Part shown: piece by piece, positions 7,568 to 14,447 of the stretch
Layout of the letters: every line of letters starts with the position of its first letter
Numbering within the stretch: position 1 is the stretch's first letter
Origin: JAWOFN01 sp046497505 [NCBI: bacterium]
GTDB lineage: Bacteria; Blakebacterota; Blakebacteria; Blakebacterales
Assembly: GCA_046497505.1 (NCBI GenBank)
Contig: JAWOFN010000108.1
Coordinates: forward strand, 1-22,820
Length of the DNA stretch: 22,820 nucleotides
Direction of reading: 5' to 3'
Position numbers and translations under genes: made by a program
Notes under the pieces: generated by a model
Told to the model about the DNA's origin: nothing
The model's database searches: none
Seen by the model: the letters and a program-made list of their open reading frames with translations, nothing else

Positions 7568-8014
7568 TCAGTGTCCGGGGTCGAGGATGGAGACCGCCAC
7601 GGCCTGCTGCCCCGGGGTGGGGTCCGGTATCGGCACCACCCGCCAGACCGGGACCCTTCGGGAGGCGGGGGAGAGGTTCAGTTCCCGCACCTCCCCCCCC
7701 CTCCGTACATCGAGGATCCCGCTCCGTTCCCCATACGCTGTGAGCGAGGAGATATCGGCTGCCGAGCGGTCGGGACGGGGCCCCGGCCCCCAGGGCGGCA
7801 GGCTGAGGGTGAGGACGGGACTCGTCACCGCGTCCAGGTGGATGGTCACCTCCAGCCGGTGACCGTCTGTGTCGGAGAGGTCTACCTCGTAGCGGACGGC
7901 GGAGGGGGGTCCGGTCGTCCTCAGCTCCTGCCGACCTTCCGCACCCCGGGGCTGCAGAGCCAGGAGCGTGAGCAGGGGGAGGACATGCAGGGTCCTGGAG
8001 GTCATGCTCCTCAT
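7568..8014 (-). CDS. Small secreted protein resembling the N-terminal domain of M61 peptidases
   Basis: A 148-residue protein with a clear signal peptide (TLHVLPLLTLLALQPRGAEG). The mature part, VRYEVDLSDTDGHRLEVTIHL followed by LTLSLPPWGPG and a later PVWRVV, resembles the beta-sandwich that opens M61 glycyl aminopeptidases (pattern LxLPVWTPGxY, then WRV). The catalytic HExxH domain, normally several hundred residues further on, is absent, and the frame stops at TCA (7568). It could be a truncated M61 gene or a free-standing domain of other function. ATG at 8014 is chosen (GGTGAG seven bases upstream); TTG at 8041 is possible but would spoil the signal peptide. Its identity is uncertain; the coding call is firmer than the family call. 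Confidence 0.5.
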   Translation of the reverse strand: MRSMTSRTLHVLPLLTLLALQPRGAEGRQELRTTGPPSAVRYEVDLSDTDGHRLEVTIHLDAVTSPVLTLSLPPWGPGPRPDRSAADISSLTAYGERSGILDVRRGGEVRELNLSPASRRVPVWRVVPIPDPTPGQQAVAVSILDPGH

Positions 8015-8050
8015 GGTACGCTCACCGGCCGGGGGCGGCAACGAGACGAA

Positions 8051-8080
8051 GGCGCCGGAGGGCTGATGCCTCCCGGCGCC
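8051..8080 (-). terminator. Hairpin ending the PafBC-like operon
   Basis: GGCGCCGGAGGG and CCTCCCGGCGCC form a 12-bp stem with one bulge and a 6-base loop. On the minus strand it is followed by TTCGTCTCGTT. It lies about 140 bases after the last WYL gene and before the small secreted-protein gene. A shorter CCCTGC/GCAGGG hairpin at 8163-8177 also lies in the gap, closer to the stop codon. Confidence 0.5.
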
Positions 8081-8217
8081 TCCACGATGACCGGAATCCG
8101 CAAGGGAGTGGGGGAGAGATCGCGAGCACGGTGAACATGACGCGGCGGTCTTCCGGCCTTCGACCCTGCGACGCAGGGCAGGCCGTCCATGTTTACCCCC
8201 TCCCGCACCGGGTCGTC

Positions 8218-9183
8218 TCAGCCGCTGAAGCGGTCCGCCATCTCAGCCAGCCTTGCCGCCACCTGGCGGCGGAGCTGCTCCGGCTCGAGGATCTCGGCCA
8301 TCTCGCCGTAGGAGAGCACCCGCTGCAGGAGCCACCGGGGGCTGGAGGTACGGTAGGTGAGGGTGAGGGTGCCTTCCCTCTCCGGCTTCCCGCGCCCCTC
8401 CTCCTCCATGACCCAGCGGGCCGCCGGGGGACGGTAACGTACCACGACCTGCTGGTCCTCCTCCGTCTCGACGTATACCCCGACGGTGAAATGGTCCTCC
8501 AGCTTGAAGTCCCCCGGCACCTCGAAGTGTTCCCCCAGGACCCGGGCACTGCGGACGTGGTCCATCCGGAAGGTCCGGACCCCCCCGGCCCGCTCGCACC
8601 ACCCCACCAGGTACCAGGCCCCGTCACTGCACACCATACGATAGGGCCGCACGGTCCGTTCGGAGACCGAACCCCGATGTTCCGTGTAGTAGCTGATCGC
8701 CAGCTTGCGCCCCTCGTGCACCCCCCGCTCCACCCGGCTGAACACCTCGGCCTCCAGGGCCGGCGGGGATTCCATGCCGATCTTCCCCTTCAGGCCCGCC
8801 GGCTGCGGTGCGGGGACCTCCAGTTCCTCGGTGATCCGCTTGTAGGCCCGGGCCAGGGCCCGGGTCTCCTTGCCGTCCACCTGTTCCAGCATGAGGGAGA
8901 CGGCGGTCCGGAGAGCCATGAGTTCGCCGGGCGTGAAGGAGAGGGGCCGTTTGAAGTGCTCACCGGCCCAGATATGGACCTGATCCCCGTCGATATAGGC
9001 GTCCATGATCTCCGCCGACCCGAAGGGCCCATAACTGCAGTTGGAGAGGGCCTCCAGGTCGCGGACCAGGTCGGAGGGACGTACCTGGAACTCCTCCGCC
9101 AGTTCCTTGAGGTCCACCCCCTGGTTCTGGAGCAGATAGGGGATCATGCCGAGGATCCGATTGAGACGTTCCGCGCTCGCCAT
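8218..9183 (-). CDS. pafC: WYL-domain regulator, PafC-like
   Basis: A 321-residue protein with an N-terminal helix-turn-helix (LNRILGMIPYLLQNQGVDLKELAEEF, then SDLVRDLEAL) matching the PafC layout, a linker beginning RPLSFTPGELMALRTAVSLM, and a C-terminal WYL domain around AWYLVGWCERAGGVRTFRMDHVRSA with the following C-terminal extension. In actinobacteria PafB and PafC form a heterodimer that activates DNA-damage genes independently of LexA, and the WYL domain is proposed to sense single-stranded nucleic acid; this is family knowledge, not shown here. The ATG overlaps the stop of the pafB-like gene as TGATG, implying translational coupling and equal amounts of both partners. It is the last gene of the operon. 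Confidence 0.85.
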   Translation of the reverse strand: MASAERLNRILGMIPYLLQNQGVDLKELAEEFQVRPSDLVRDLEALSNCSYGPFGSAEIMDAYIDGDQVHIWAGEHFKRPLSFTPGELMALRTAVSLMLEQVDGKETRALARAYKRITEELEVPAPQPAGLKGKIGMESPPALEAEVFSRVERGVHEGRKLAISYYTEHRGSVSERTVRPYRMVCSDGAWYLVGWCERAGGVRTFRMDHVRSARVLGEHFEVPGDFKLEDHFTVGVYVETEEDQQVVVRYRPPAARWVMEEEGRGKPEREGTLTLTYRTSSPRWLLQRVLSYGEMAEILEPEQLRRQVAARLAEMADRFSG

Positions 9184-10223
9184 CAGACCTCCTCCGCCAC
9201 CGGCTCGGGGTAGGACTCCATGATGCCCCTGATCATCCTCCGCAGCTCCCTGCGGAGACGGCGGGGGGAGAGGATCTCCACCTCACCCTGCTGCCCGAGG
9301 ACCCATCTGCAGAACGCCCTGTCGTCCCGCACCTCCAGCTGCATGACCCGATCCTGATCCTCCGGGAAGAGGATGTCCTCCCTCCCTGACCAGCGGACCT
9401 TGAGCTGCTGATAGAGCGGACCGGTGAGCCGCACCTTCACCTGGGAGGGGCGCCGGCTGGAGAAGTCCCACGGTTCCTGGCCCATATACTGCTTCAGACT
9501 GAAGTCCTTCGGTATCTCGTAGTCCGGTTCTCCCATCTTCTCGCGGTTCATCTGTACCGACCGGATCCGCTCCAGACGGAACTGGCGCAGGTCCTCCCGG
9601 AGGCAGCACCAGCCGACCAGGTACCAGCCCCCCTTCCGGTGGACCAGGCCGTAGGGATGCACGTCCCGTTCCGTCTCCGCGTCGCGATGGAGACTGTAGT
9701 AGGTCATGGAGAGGGTCTTGCGGGTCTGCAGTGCCTCGCTGATGGTCTCCAGCACGCCGGGGTCCGCACCGCCGGAGTAGTAGAAGACCACCCGCCCCTC
9801 GGCGTCGGAACGGGGAGAGGAATCGAAGACCAGTTTTCGCAGGACCGAACGGGCCTCCCTGGCCAGGGGGAAGCTCTGCATCTCCGCTACCCTCCGCACG
9901 GCCACCACCAGGGCCCGGATCTCCTCCTCACCGAAGGCGAGCCGGGGGAGGTAGAAACGTGAGCGGTCCAGCCGGTACCCCATGAGCACCTCGCTGTCGA
10001 TGGGGACCGTGTCGATGGGGATGCCGTGGGCCCGGAGTTCCTCCTTGTCCCGCTCGAACTTCCTGAGGATCGACTTCTCGTCCACGGCTCCCACCGGCTG
10101 GTAGCCGGGCACCTTGTGCCGGATCTCGTCCCAGGTCACCGGGAAACGATGGTTCAGCAGGTAGGCTATGAGATTGAGCTGCCTAAGGTCCTTGTTGATC
10201 TTCTCAGGCATCCGCTCCCTCAT
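9183..10223 (-). CDS. pafB: WYL-domain regulator, PafB-like
   Basis: A 346-residue protein. The N-terminus (INKDLRQLNLIAYLLNHRFPVTWDEI, then SILRKFERDKEELRAHGIPI) is the typical PafB winged-helix region, and the C-terminal part carries the WYL motif in GWYLVGWCCLREDLRQFRLERIRSV plus a C-terminal extension. It should pair with the next gene. Two starts are possible, ATG at 10223 (GGAGGG four bases upstream) and ATG at 10211; either overlaps the end of the DUF2007 gene, by 20 or 8 bases. The order B then C is the same as in actinobacteria, but the upstream neighbours differ from that context. Confidence 0.85.
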   Translation of the reverse strand: MRERMPEKINKDLRQLNLIAYLLNHRFPVTWDEIRHKVPGYQPVGAVDEKSILRKFERDKEELRAHGIPIDTVPIDSEVLMGYRLDRSRFYLPRLAFGEEEIRALVVAVRRVAEMQSFPLAREARSVLRKLVFDSSPRSDAEGRVVFYYSGGADPGVLETISEALQTRKTLSMTYYSLHRDAETERDVHPYGLVHRKGGWYLVGWCCLREDLRQFRLERIRSVQMNREKMGEPDYEIPKDFSLKQYMGQEPWDFSSRRPSQVKVRLTGPLYQQLKVRWSGREDILFPEDQDRVMQLEVRDDRAFCRWVLGQQGEVEILSPRRLRRELRRMIRGIMESYPEPVAEEV

Positions 10224-10488
10224 CCCCCCCCTCCGCGTCCTCCGCGGTTGATTCGAAGAATGTCCATACTTCTTCCAAGAGCCGCAGCGCTTCGTCTCGC
10301 TGTCCCTCGGGCACCAGGATGGCGTTCTCCTTCAGCGGCCCCCCTTCGAAGCTCTCCAGGTCCTCTCCGGGGATCAGGCACTCGATCCCCTCCTCGGCCA
10401 GCCGGCTCCTGATCATGGAGGCCTCCAGCACACTCTCAGCGACGTAGATCTCGACCAGGTCCCGGGAAGGTCCTTCGGAGCTTACCAT
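10204..10488 (-). CDS. DUF2007-type small signal-transducing-like protein
   Basis: A 94-residue protein whose core DLVEIYVAESVLEASMIRSR, then EEGIECLIPGED and AILVPEGQRDEALRLLEE, matches the DUF2007 domain (putative signal-transducing protein of unknown mechanism, related in shape to the PII fold). The tail is acidic (TAEDAEGGDEGADA). The longer frame upstream is not coding, because the metallo-hydrolase gene occupies it; ATG at 10488 overlaps that gene's TAA by seven bases and is preceded by a G-rich ribosome site. The 3' end overlaps the pafB-like gene. A regulatory or adaptor role in the operon is only a guess. Confidence 0.78.
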   Translation of the reverse strand: MVSSEGPSRDLVEIYVAESVLEASMIRSRLAEEGIECLIPGEDLESFEGGPLKENAILVPEGQRDEALRLLEEVWTFFESTAEDAEGGDEGADA

Positions 10489-11114
10489 CCCCCGAGGGCC
10501 CGCTTCCAGCGGGGTTCCGTACCTTTTAGGAAAGGGTTGAATATGCGTTCCAGCCCCGCCTGGGTCACCGGCCCATGCCCGGGGTGCACCACGGCATCGT
10601 CCGGCAGGTGGGCGAGGACCCTCCGCAGCCGGAAGACCTGCTGGTGGAAGGCCTCCTCGTCCGCCGTCCCCCCCAGCGCCGCCGCGAAGAGCGTGTCCCC
10701 GGCGAGCAGGTGTCCCTCCACATGGACCACCACCTGGTCGTCGATGTGGCCCGGCACCTCGTATACCCTCCCCAGGTGTCCTCCCACCTCCAGCACGTCC
10801 CCCTCGGAGAGTTCCCTCCCCTCCACCAGACCGGGATGTTCTCCCCGGACGGTGGCCAGAGCGGCCCTCGAAGCGGCCACGGGTGCTTCGAAGGTCTCCT
10901 GGGCCTCCATAAGACCCCCGGTGTGGTCCCAGTGGCTGTGGGTGAGGAGGATGGTCGATACCTCCGCCCCCGTTGCCCGGACCCGGTCGGTCGCCTTCCG
11001 GTCCCAGGCCCCGGGGTCCACGAGCACGCCCGTGCCCTCCCGCGGGCACCAGGCGAGATAGGCGTTCATCTCGTTGGCATCGGGGAAGGGGAGATGGAGG
11101 ACACGGAGGGCCAT
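10482..11114 (-). CDS. Metallo-beta-lactamase-fold hydrolase (glyoxalase II-like)
   Basis: A 210-residue cytoplasmic hydrolase. The dinuclear metal site is complete: HSHWDH with His59, His61, Asp63 and His64, His123 in PGHIDD, Asp140 in AGDTLF and His180 in HPGHGP. The family includes glyoxalase II and related thioesterases; no longer substrate domain is present, so the substrate cannot be named. The start is ATG at 11114, which overlaps the stop of the pentapeptide gene as TGATG and has the very strong ribosome site GGAGGGAGGAG. In-frame sequence upstream of it belongs to the neighbouring gene. Confidence 0.85.
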   Translation of the reverse strand: MALRVLHLPFPDANEMNAYLAWCPREGTGVLVDPGAWDRKATDRVRATGAEVSTILLTHSHWDHTGGLMEAQETFEAPVAASRAALATVRGEHPGLVEGRELSEGDVLEVGGHLGRVYEVPGHIDDQVVVHVEGHLLAGDTLFAAALGGTADEEAFHQQVFRLRRVLAHLPDDAVVHPGHGPVTQAGLERIFNPFLKGTEPRWKRALGGW

Positions 11115-11968
11115 CACTCCTCCCTCCTGGCCCGCTGGAAGACGGCGTGCTCGGTCCGCGCACCTTCCATGACCGCCCCCCGAAGGTCCGCTTCCCGGAA
11201 GATGGCGCGGGTGAGGTCGGCGTCCCGGAAGCTGGCTCCCTGGAACCGGCCCGCCCCGGACCGGCTGTAATACATCTTCGCCTCCTCGAATATCGCTACC
11301 GAGGCGTCCACACCCACCAGGGAAGCCTGTTCGAGGCCGCATCGTGTGAGATCGGCACCGACGAGACAGCCGCCGCCGAAGACCGCGAAGGAGAAGTCCC
11401 CCTCCTTCAGCCGCACCTCCTCAAGGTCACACCAGGGCAGGTACCACCCCCTGCCCGAGGCCCCCTCCAGTACTGCTCCCCGGAGGCGCGCCCCGGGCCA
11501 GCGGGCCTCCTCGAGCCGGGCACCGGTCAGGTTCGCCCCGCAGAGGTCCGCGTGGTCTCCCCTGCTCCCTGAGAGGTCGGCCCCGGTGAGATCGGCACCC
11601 CTCCCCCTCAGGCCGCTCAGGTCCGCCCCCCGAAGGTCCGCCCCTCCCAGCCGGGCACCCTCCAGGAGGGACCCCTCCATACCGGCTTCCCGGAGGTCCG
11701 CTCCCCGCAGGTCCGCACCCTCGAGCCAGGCCCCCCGGAGGTCCGCTCCTGGTGCCCTCAATCCCTTCCAGAAGACGCCGTCGGCATGGATCTTGGGGAG
11801 ACGGGGTGCCTGCAGCACCTCCCCCTCCGATGCGGCACGACGGATCTCATCCAGGAACCCCTCCGGGTCCTCGAGATGTTCGAAGCAGGTGTCGGCACCG
11901 CTGAGTGGGATGAAGGGGCACCCTGGATGCGAGCAGAGGGTGTCCGGCCTGGAGGCTTCGGTATCCAT
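11114..11968 (-). CDS. Pentapeptide-repeat protein with N-terminal Cys/His knuckle
   Basis: A 284-residue protein. Residues about 55-270 are built of A(D/N)LxX-type pentapeptides (GADLRGAWLEGADLRGADLR and many more), which fold as a right-handed quadrilateral beta helix. The first 31 residues hold Cys12, Cys17, Cys28 and His31 in CSHPGCP and DTCFEH, spaced like a small zinc site. Some pentapeptide proteins (Qnr, MfpA) mimic DNA and protect gyrase; most have unknown roles, and nothing here proves gyrase binding. ATG at 11968 is preferred over TTG at 12010 because a -10-like box lies just before it and no ribosome site exists, which suggests leaderless translation. It is the first gene of the five-gene operon. 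Confidence 0.85.
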   Translation of the reverse strand: MDTEASRPDTLCSHPGCPFIPLSGADTCFEHLEDPEGFLDEIRRAASEGEVLQAPRLPKIHADGVFWKGLRAPGADLRGAWLEGADLRGADLREAGMEGSLLEGARLGGADLRGADLSGLRGRGADLTGADLSGSRGDHADLCGANLTGARLEEARWPGARLRGAVLEGASGRGWYLPWCDLEEVRLKEGDFSFAVFGGGCLVGADLTRCGLEQASLVGVDASVAIFEEAKMYYSRSGAGRFQGASFRDADLTRAIFREADLRGAVMEGARTEHAVFQRARREE

Positions 11969-11974
11969 AGTCGC

Positions 11975-12003
11975 AGGGTATGCCAGGGGCCCCGGACCCT
12001 CAA
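11975..12003 (-). promoter_or_regulatory. Candidate promoter of the pentapeptide-pafBC operon
   Basis: The minus strand reads TTGAGG (11998-12003), 17 bases, TACCCT (11975-11980), then six bases to the ATG at 11968, so the transcript would be leaderless or nearly so. It stands back to back with the rubredoxin promoter, the two -35 boxes being seven bases apart. Confidence 0.45.
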
Positions 12004-12010
12004 GAATCAA

Positions 12011-12039
12011 TTGAAGCCCGCCGCGACCCCGACTAGGCT
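12011..12039 (+). promoter_or_regulatory. Candidate promoter of the rubredoxin gene
   Basis: TTGAAG (12011-12016), a 17-base spacer and TAGGCT (12034-12039) lie nine bases before the ATG at 12049, with no Shine-Dalgarno site between, again implying a very short or absent leader. Confidence 0.45.
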
Positions 12040-12048
12040 GGTGACGTC

Positions 12049-12243
12049 ATGTACGAGTGTCTCTCCTGCGGGTATGTCTATCAGCCGGCCGACGGGGTCC
12101 CCGCGGCCGGCGTGAGTCCGGGCACGTCCTTCCACGACCTGCCGTCCGGCTTCTTCTGTCCCGCGTGCGGTTCCGGGCGAGACCGCTTCGTGCGCCTGCG
12201 CGCCGCACACATCGCACCGGGAGGTGATAGGGATGGCCGATGA
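12049..12243 (+). CDS. Rubredoxin
   Basis: A 64-residue electron carrier with one iron bound by four cysteines: CLSCG at residues 4-8 and CPACG further on, with the family signature GYVYQPADG, GVSPGTSFHDLP and GSGRDRF. It is slightly longer than a minimal rubredoxin (about 53) owing to a polar C-terminal tail (LRAAHIAPGGDRDGR). It acts in the cytoplasm, passing electrons to oxidoreductases; the partner is not visible. Its last 11 bases overlap the next gene, so the two are probably co-transcribed. Confidence 0.93.
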   Translation: MYECLSCGYVYQPADGVPAAGVSPGTSFHDLPSGFFCPACGSGRDRFVRLRAAHIAPGGDRDGR

Positions 12244-12937
12244 ACGGGAGGACTGGCGTTCCCTCGGAGGGTACGACCTGGATGATGAGGGCGGCCTGGA
12301 GGTCATCGAGGAGGGATACGGGAAATACCGCCGGCCCGATGCCGAGGACCCGGAGGAGGAGAAGGAGCGGAAGTCCCTGGCCCGGAGGCAGATGCGGGTC
12401 GCGGCGGCCGTCGTCGTCGTGGCGGTGGGCACCCTGCTCTACTTCATGTTCAGCGGTGACGGGGTGACCGAGAGCGAGCAGCTCCGGGAGATCACCTCGC
12501 TGGAGGAGGCGGACTACCTCTTCGCGCTGGAAGGGGAGACGGCCGTGCAGGACATCCGGCGCAGGTTCCCGGACGCGGGAGACCGGCTCTCCCTCATCGA
12601 CGGAGTGGTGGCGAGGTACCTCTTCCTCCAGCATCCCGCTGAGCTCTGGGTGGGTGTCTCCCCCCTCCAGGAGAACGCGGCGGAGGACTACAGCCTCCTG
12701 CTGGAAGCCACCGACCCGGAGCAGAGCGACCGATGGCGGGCCCAGAGCCAGCTGGTCCGCGGCTCCACCTCCATCACCCAGGTGGTGGGGAGGGGGCAGC
12801 GGAACTACTTCTACCGCGACTCCAACATGCTGGTCTGGATCACCGCCGACTCGGTGGCCGCTCCCTTCGTCCTCCAGGCCGCCCTGGGCACCAACCTCCG
12901 GGAGTGGATCGCGGGTGTCCGTCAGGGAGGGGACTGA
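12233..12937 (+). CDS. Unknown single-pass membrane protein
   Basis: I do not recognise this 234-residue protein. It has an acidic cytoplasmic N-terminus (about 50 residues, many Glu/Asp), one membrane helix at about residues 55-73 (VAAAVVVVAVGTLLYFMF) and a mixed alpha/beta C-terminal domain of about 160 residues predicted to be outside. ATG at 12233 is preferred over GTG at 12224 because GGAGG sits eight bases before it. It overlaps the rubredoxin gene by 11 bases and ends six bases from the convergent methyltransferase gene. The type of protein suggests a signalling or assembly factor, but no function can be given. Confidence 0.7.
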   Translation: MADEREDWRSLGGYDLDDEGGLEVIEEGYGKYRRPDAEDPEEEKERKSLARRQMRVAAAVVVVAVGTLLYFMFSGDGVTESEQLREITSLEEADYLFALEGETAVQDIRRRFPDAGDRLSLIDGVVARYLFLQHPAELWVGVSPLQENAAEDYSLLLEATDPEQSDRWRAQSQLVRGSTSITQVVGRGQRNYFYRDSNMLVWITADSVAAPFVLQAALGTNLREWIAGVRQGGD

Positions 12938-12943
12938 GAGGAG

Positions 12944-13693
12944 CTACGGCTCTCCGGGACCCACCTCCAGCACACCCAGATGCTTCCGGATGAAGGTGAG
13001 GACCGTCCACGACCACCCCTCCCTCCCCGCCTTCTCCCGGAAGGCCTCCAGGACCGGGTGAGGATGCTCCGGGGTGGCTTCTATCATCTCCCATCCCGGG
13101 TCCACGTCGTGGACCAGGACCAGACCACCCCTCCGGACCAGCCTCCCGGCCATCTCCAGGTCGGCCCGGGCCCCCTCGTAGGTGTGGTCGGCGTCCACCA
13201 GGTAGACGTCCGCTCCACGGGGGTACTCCTCGACGATCCGGGGCAGGACCTCCCGGGCATCCCCGTTCCGGAACTCGACGCGCTCTTCCGGCAGCCCGGT
13301 GCGGGCCACGTTCCCCCGCGTCTTCTCAGGATAGGTCCCAACCGCATAGGAGTCGTTGTCGATGCAGATGAGACGGCCCTCACCATTCTCCGCCAGGGCC
13401 CTCGCCCATCCCACCGCGGTCCCCCCGGCGAAGCTCCCCACCTCCACCACAAGGCCGGGCCGGATGGCCCGAGCCAGGGCGTAGCAGAAGCGGCCGTATC
13501 GCGGATGGTCGCCCCCCCTCCCCTTCCAGAGGTGCTCCGGACCGTCGAAATCGGGGGCGATATCCCGCGGCGCCGCGAGGAAGTTCTCGTAGACCTCGTC
13601 GGGCAGCTCAAGGTCACCGGGCATGGACCCCCGGAGGGCCCTCCTCAACCAGAGGCGCTCGGCCCATCCCGGGATGAATCGTGCGTACGACAT
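12944..13693 (-). CDS. Class I SAM-dependent methyltransferase (Methyltransf_24 type)
   Basis: A 249-residue protein with the Rossmann SAM-binding motif VVEVGSFAGGT at residues 82-92, the acidic motif II in LICIDND, and DVYLVDADHTYEGARADL followed by GGLVLVHDV, a pattern seen in the Methyltransf_24 and macrocin/cephalosporin-type group. These enzymes methylate small molecules or sugars; the acceptor here is unknown. ATG at 13693 is used; the TTG farther upstream (13777) would cross the palindrome at 13753 and is less likely. The ribosome site is weak. It is transcribed away from the 113-residue orphan gene. Confidence 0.82.
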   Translation of the reverse strand: MSYARFIPGWAERLWLRRALRGSMPGDLELPDEVYENFLAAPRDIAPDFDGPEHLWKGRGGDHPRYGRFCYALARAIRPGLVVEVGSFAGGTAVGWARALAENGEGRLICIDNDSYAVGTYPEKTRGNVARTGLPEERVEFRNGDAREVLPRIVEEYPRGADVYLVDADHTYEGARADLEMAGRLVRRGGLVLVHDVDPGWEMIEATPEHPHPVLEAFREKAGREGWSWTVLTFIRKHLGVLEVGPGEP

Positions 13694-13752
13694 CCTGCCC
13701 AAGGGGGCTCCCTCCTTGCAGCGGTTGCGGAACGTCAGACCGGGGGATACCT

Positions 13753-13768
13753 TATCGGCATGCTGATA
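13753..13768. promoter_or_regulatory. Near-perfect 16-bp palindrome between divergent genes
   Basis: TATCGGCATGCTGATA is an inverted repeat of half-site TATCNGCATGC with one mismatch pair. It lies in the intergenic gap of the methyltransferase and orphan genes, just after a possible plus-strand promoter (TTGCGG, 17 bases, TACCTT), where a bound repressor would block transcription start. The regulator is not known. Confidence 0.4.
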
Positions 13769-13806
13769 CCGATCCAACCTGTACCTCAGCAGCGAGGCCG
13801 GGCCGA

Positions 13807-14148
13807 ATGACCAGTATGACGCGTGAAGAGCTCATCGCCAATCTCAAGGAGAAGCTGGGTGTCCGGGAGGGTCCCGAGGCGGATCTCCAGGGAGACGGTT
13901 ACGCCCTGGTCATCGCCATGGAACCCGAAGAGGTCACCGAGGAACTGGTCGGACGGCTCCAGGCCCTCAAGGCGAAGAAGGGCGTCCGACGCATGATCGC
14001 GATCCCTCCCAAGGCCACGGTCATGAACGCCGCGAGGGAGAAGACCGAGGGCACCGGCATCGGGGTCATCGACGGGCGGGGGTTCATCATCAAGCCCTTC
14101 TCCTGGTCCCGCTACCGGTCGGTCCCCCTGGGTACCTACAAGGGCTGA
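13807..14148 (+). CDS. Conserved-looking small soluble protein of unknown function
   Basis: I cannot assign this 113-residue protein. It has no signal peptide or membrane helix. The sequence alternates helix (TREELIANLKEKLG, EEVTEELVGRLQALKAKKGV) and strand (YALVIAMEP, RRMIAIPP, GIGVIDGRGFIIKPF), suggesting a compact alpha/beta fold. Two in-frame starts exist at 13807 and 13816; 13807 is used because GAGG lies nine bases upstream. A good intrinsic terminator follows, so it is probably a single-gene transcript. Balanced codon use and the terminator support a real gene. Confidence 0.7.
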   Translation: MTSMTREELIANLKEKLGVREGPEADLQGDGYALVIAMEPEEVTEELVGRLQALKAKKGVRRMIAIPPKATVMNAAREKTEGTGIGVIDGRGFIIKPFSWSRYRSVPLGTYKG

Positions 14149-14173
14149 CTCCTTCCCGATATCGGCAGTGAAG

Positions 14174-14202
14174 AGCCTCCGGCCCCGGTCGGGGGCTTTT
14201 TT
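14174..14202 (+). terminator. Intrinsic terminator of the 113-residue gene
   Basis: AGCCTCCGGCC pairs with GGTCGGGGGCT (two G-T wobbles) and is followed directly by six T residues, 26 bases after the stop codon. Confidence 0.88.
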
Positions 14203-14252
14203 CCTGCTCCGAACCCCCGACATCCCCTCATGCAGGGGGAGAGCACAGATAA

Positions 14253-14281
14253 TGAAACCCCCGGTCCGTGCGGACCGGGGG
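14253..14281 (-). terminator. Terminator of the tRNA-Ala transcript
   Basis: CCCCCGGTCC and GGACCGGGGG form a perfect 10-bp stem with a 4-base loop, and on the minus strand TTTCATT follows. It begins six bases after the tRNA 3' end. Confidence 0.82.
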
Positions 14282-14286
14282 CGAGC

Positions 14287-14362
14287 TGGTGGAGATAACG
14301 GGGCTCGAACCCGTAACCTCCGGCATGCGAAGCCGGCGCTCTCCCAATTGAGCTATATCCCC
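14287..14362 (-). tRNA. tRNA-Ala, anticodon CGC
   Basis: The 76-base minus-strand sequence folds into a standard cloverleaf: acceptor GGGGATA with TATCTCC, D arm AGCTCAATTGGGAGAGC, anticodon stem CCGGC/GCCGG around loop TTCGCAT (anticodon CGC, reading GCG), and T arm ACGGG TTCGAAC CCCGT. The 3' CCA is encoded. The acceptor stem holds a G3-U70 wobble pair, the classical identity mark for alanyl-tRNA synthetase, which confirms the assignment. It has its own promoter and terminator. Confidence 0.97.
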
Positions 14363-14379
14363 GAACGTCCAGGCAGTGG

Positions 14380-14408
14380 AATATGGTCCCGGGACCGGGG
14401 GATGTCAA
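14380..14408 (-). promoter_or_regulatory. Promoter of the tRNA-Ala gene
   Basis: The minus strand carries a perfect TTGACA (14403-14408), a 17-base spacer and CATATT (14380-14385), ending 17 bases before the mature tRNA. It is the best sigma70-type promoter in the window. Confidence 0.75.
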
Positions 14409-14447
14409 ACATCCCCGCCCCCGCTCCCCCACCACCCGGGGATCTCC

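Noticed and set aside
6203-8134. Long plus-strand open frame (643 codons) across the radical SAM and M61-like genes
   Set aside because: It covers two clear minus-strand genes and a noncoding gap, and shows no motif or fold pattern.
8011-8208. Small minus-strand frame after the pafC-like gene with a fair ribosome site
   Set aside because: The product is Pro/Arg-rich without a fold pattern, and the frame runs through two hairpins and into the next gene's signal peptide.
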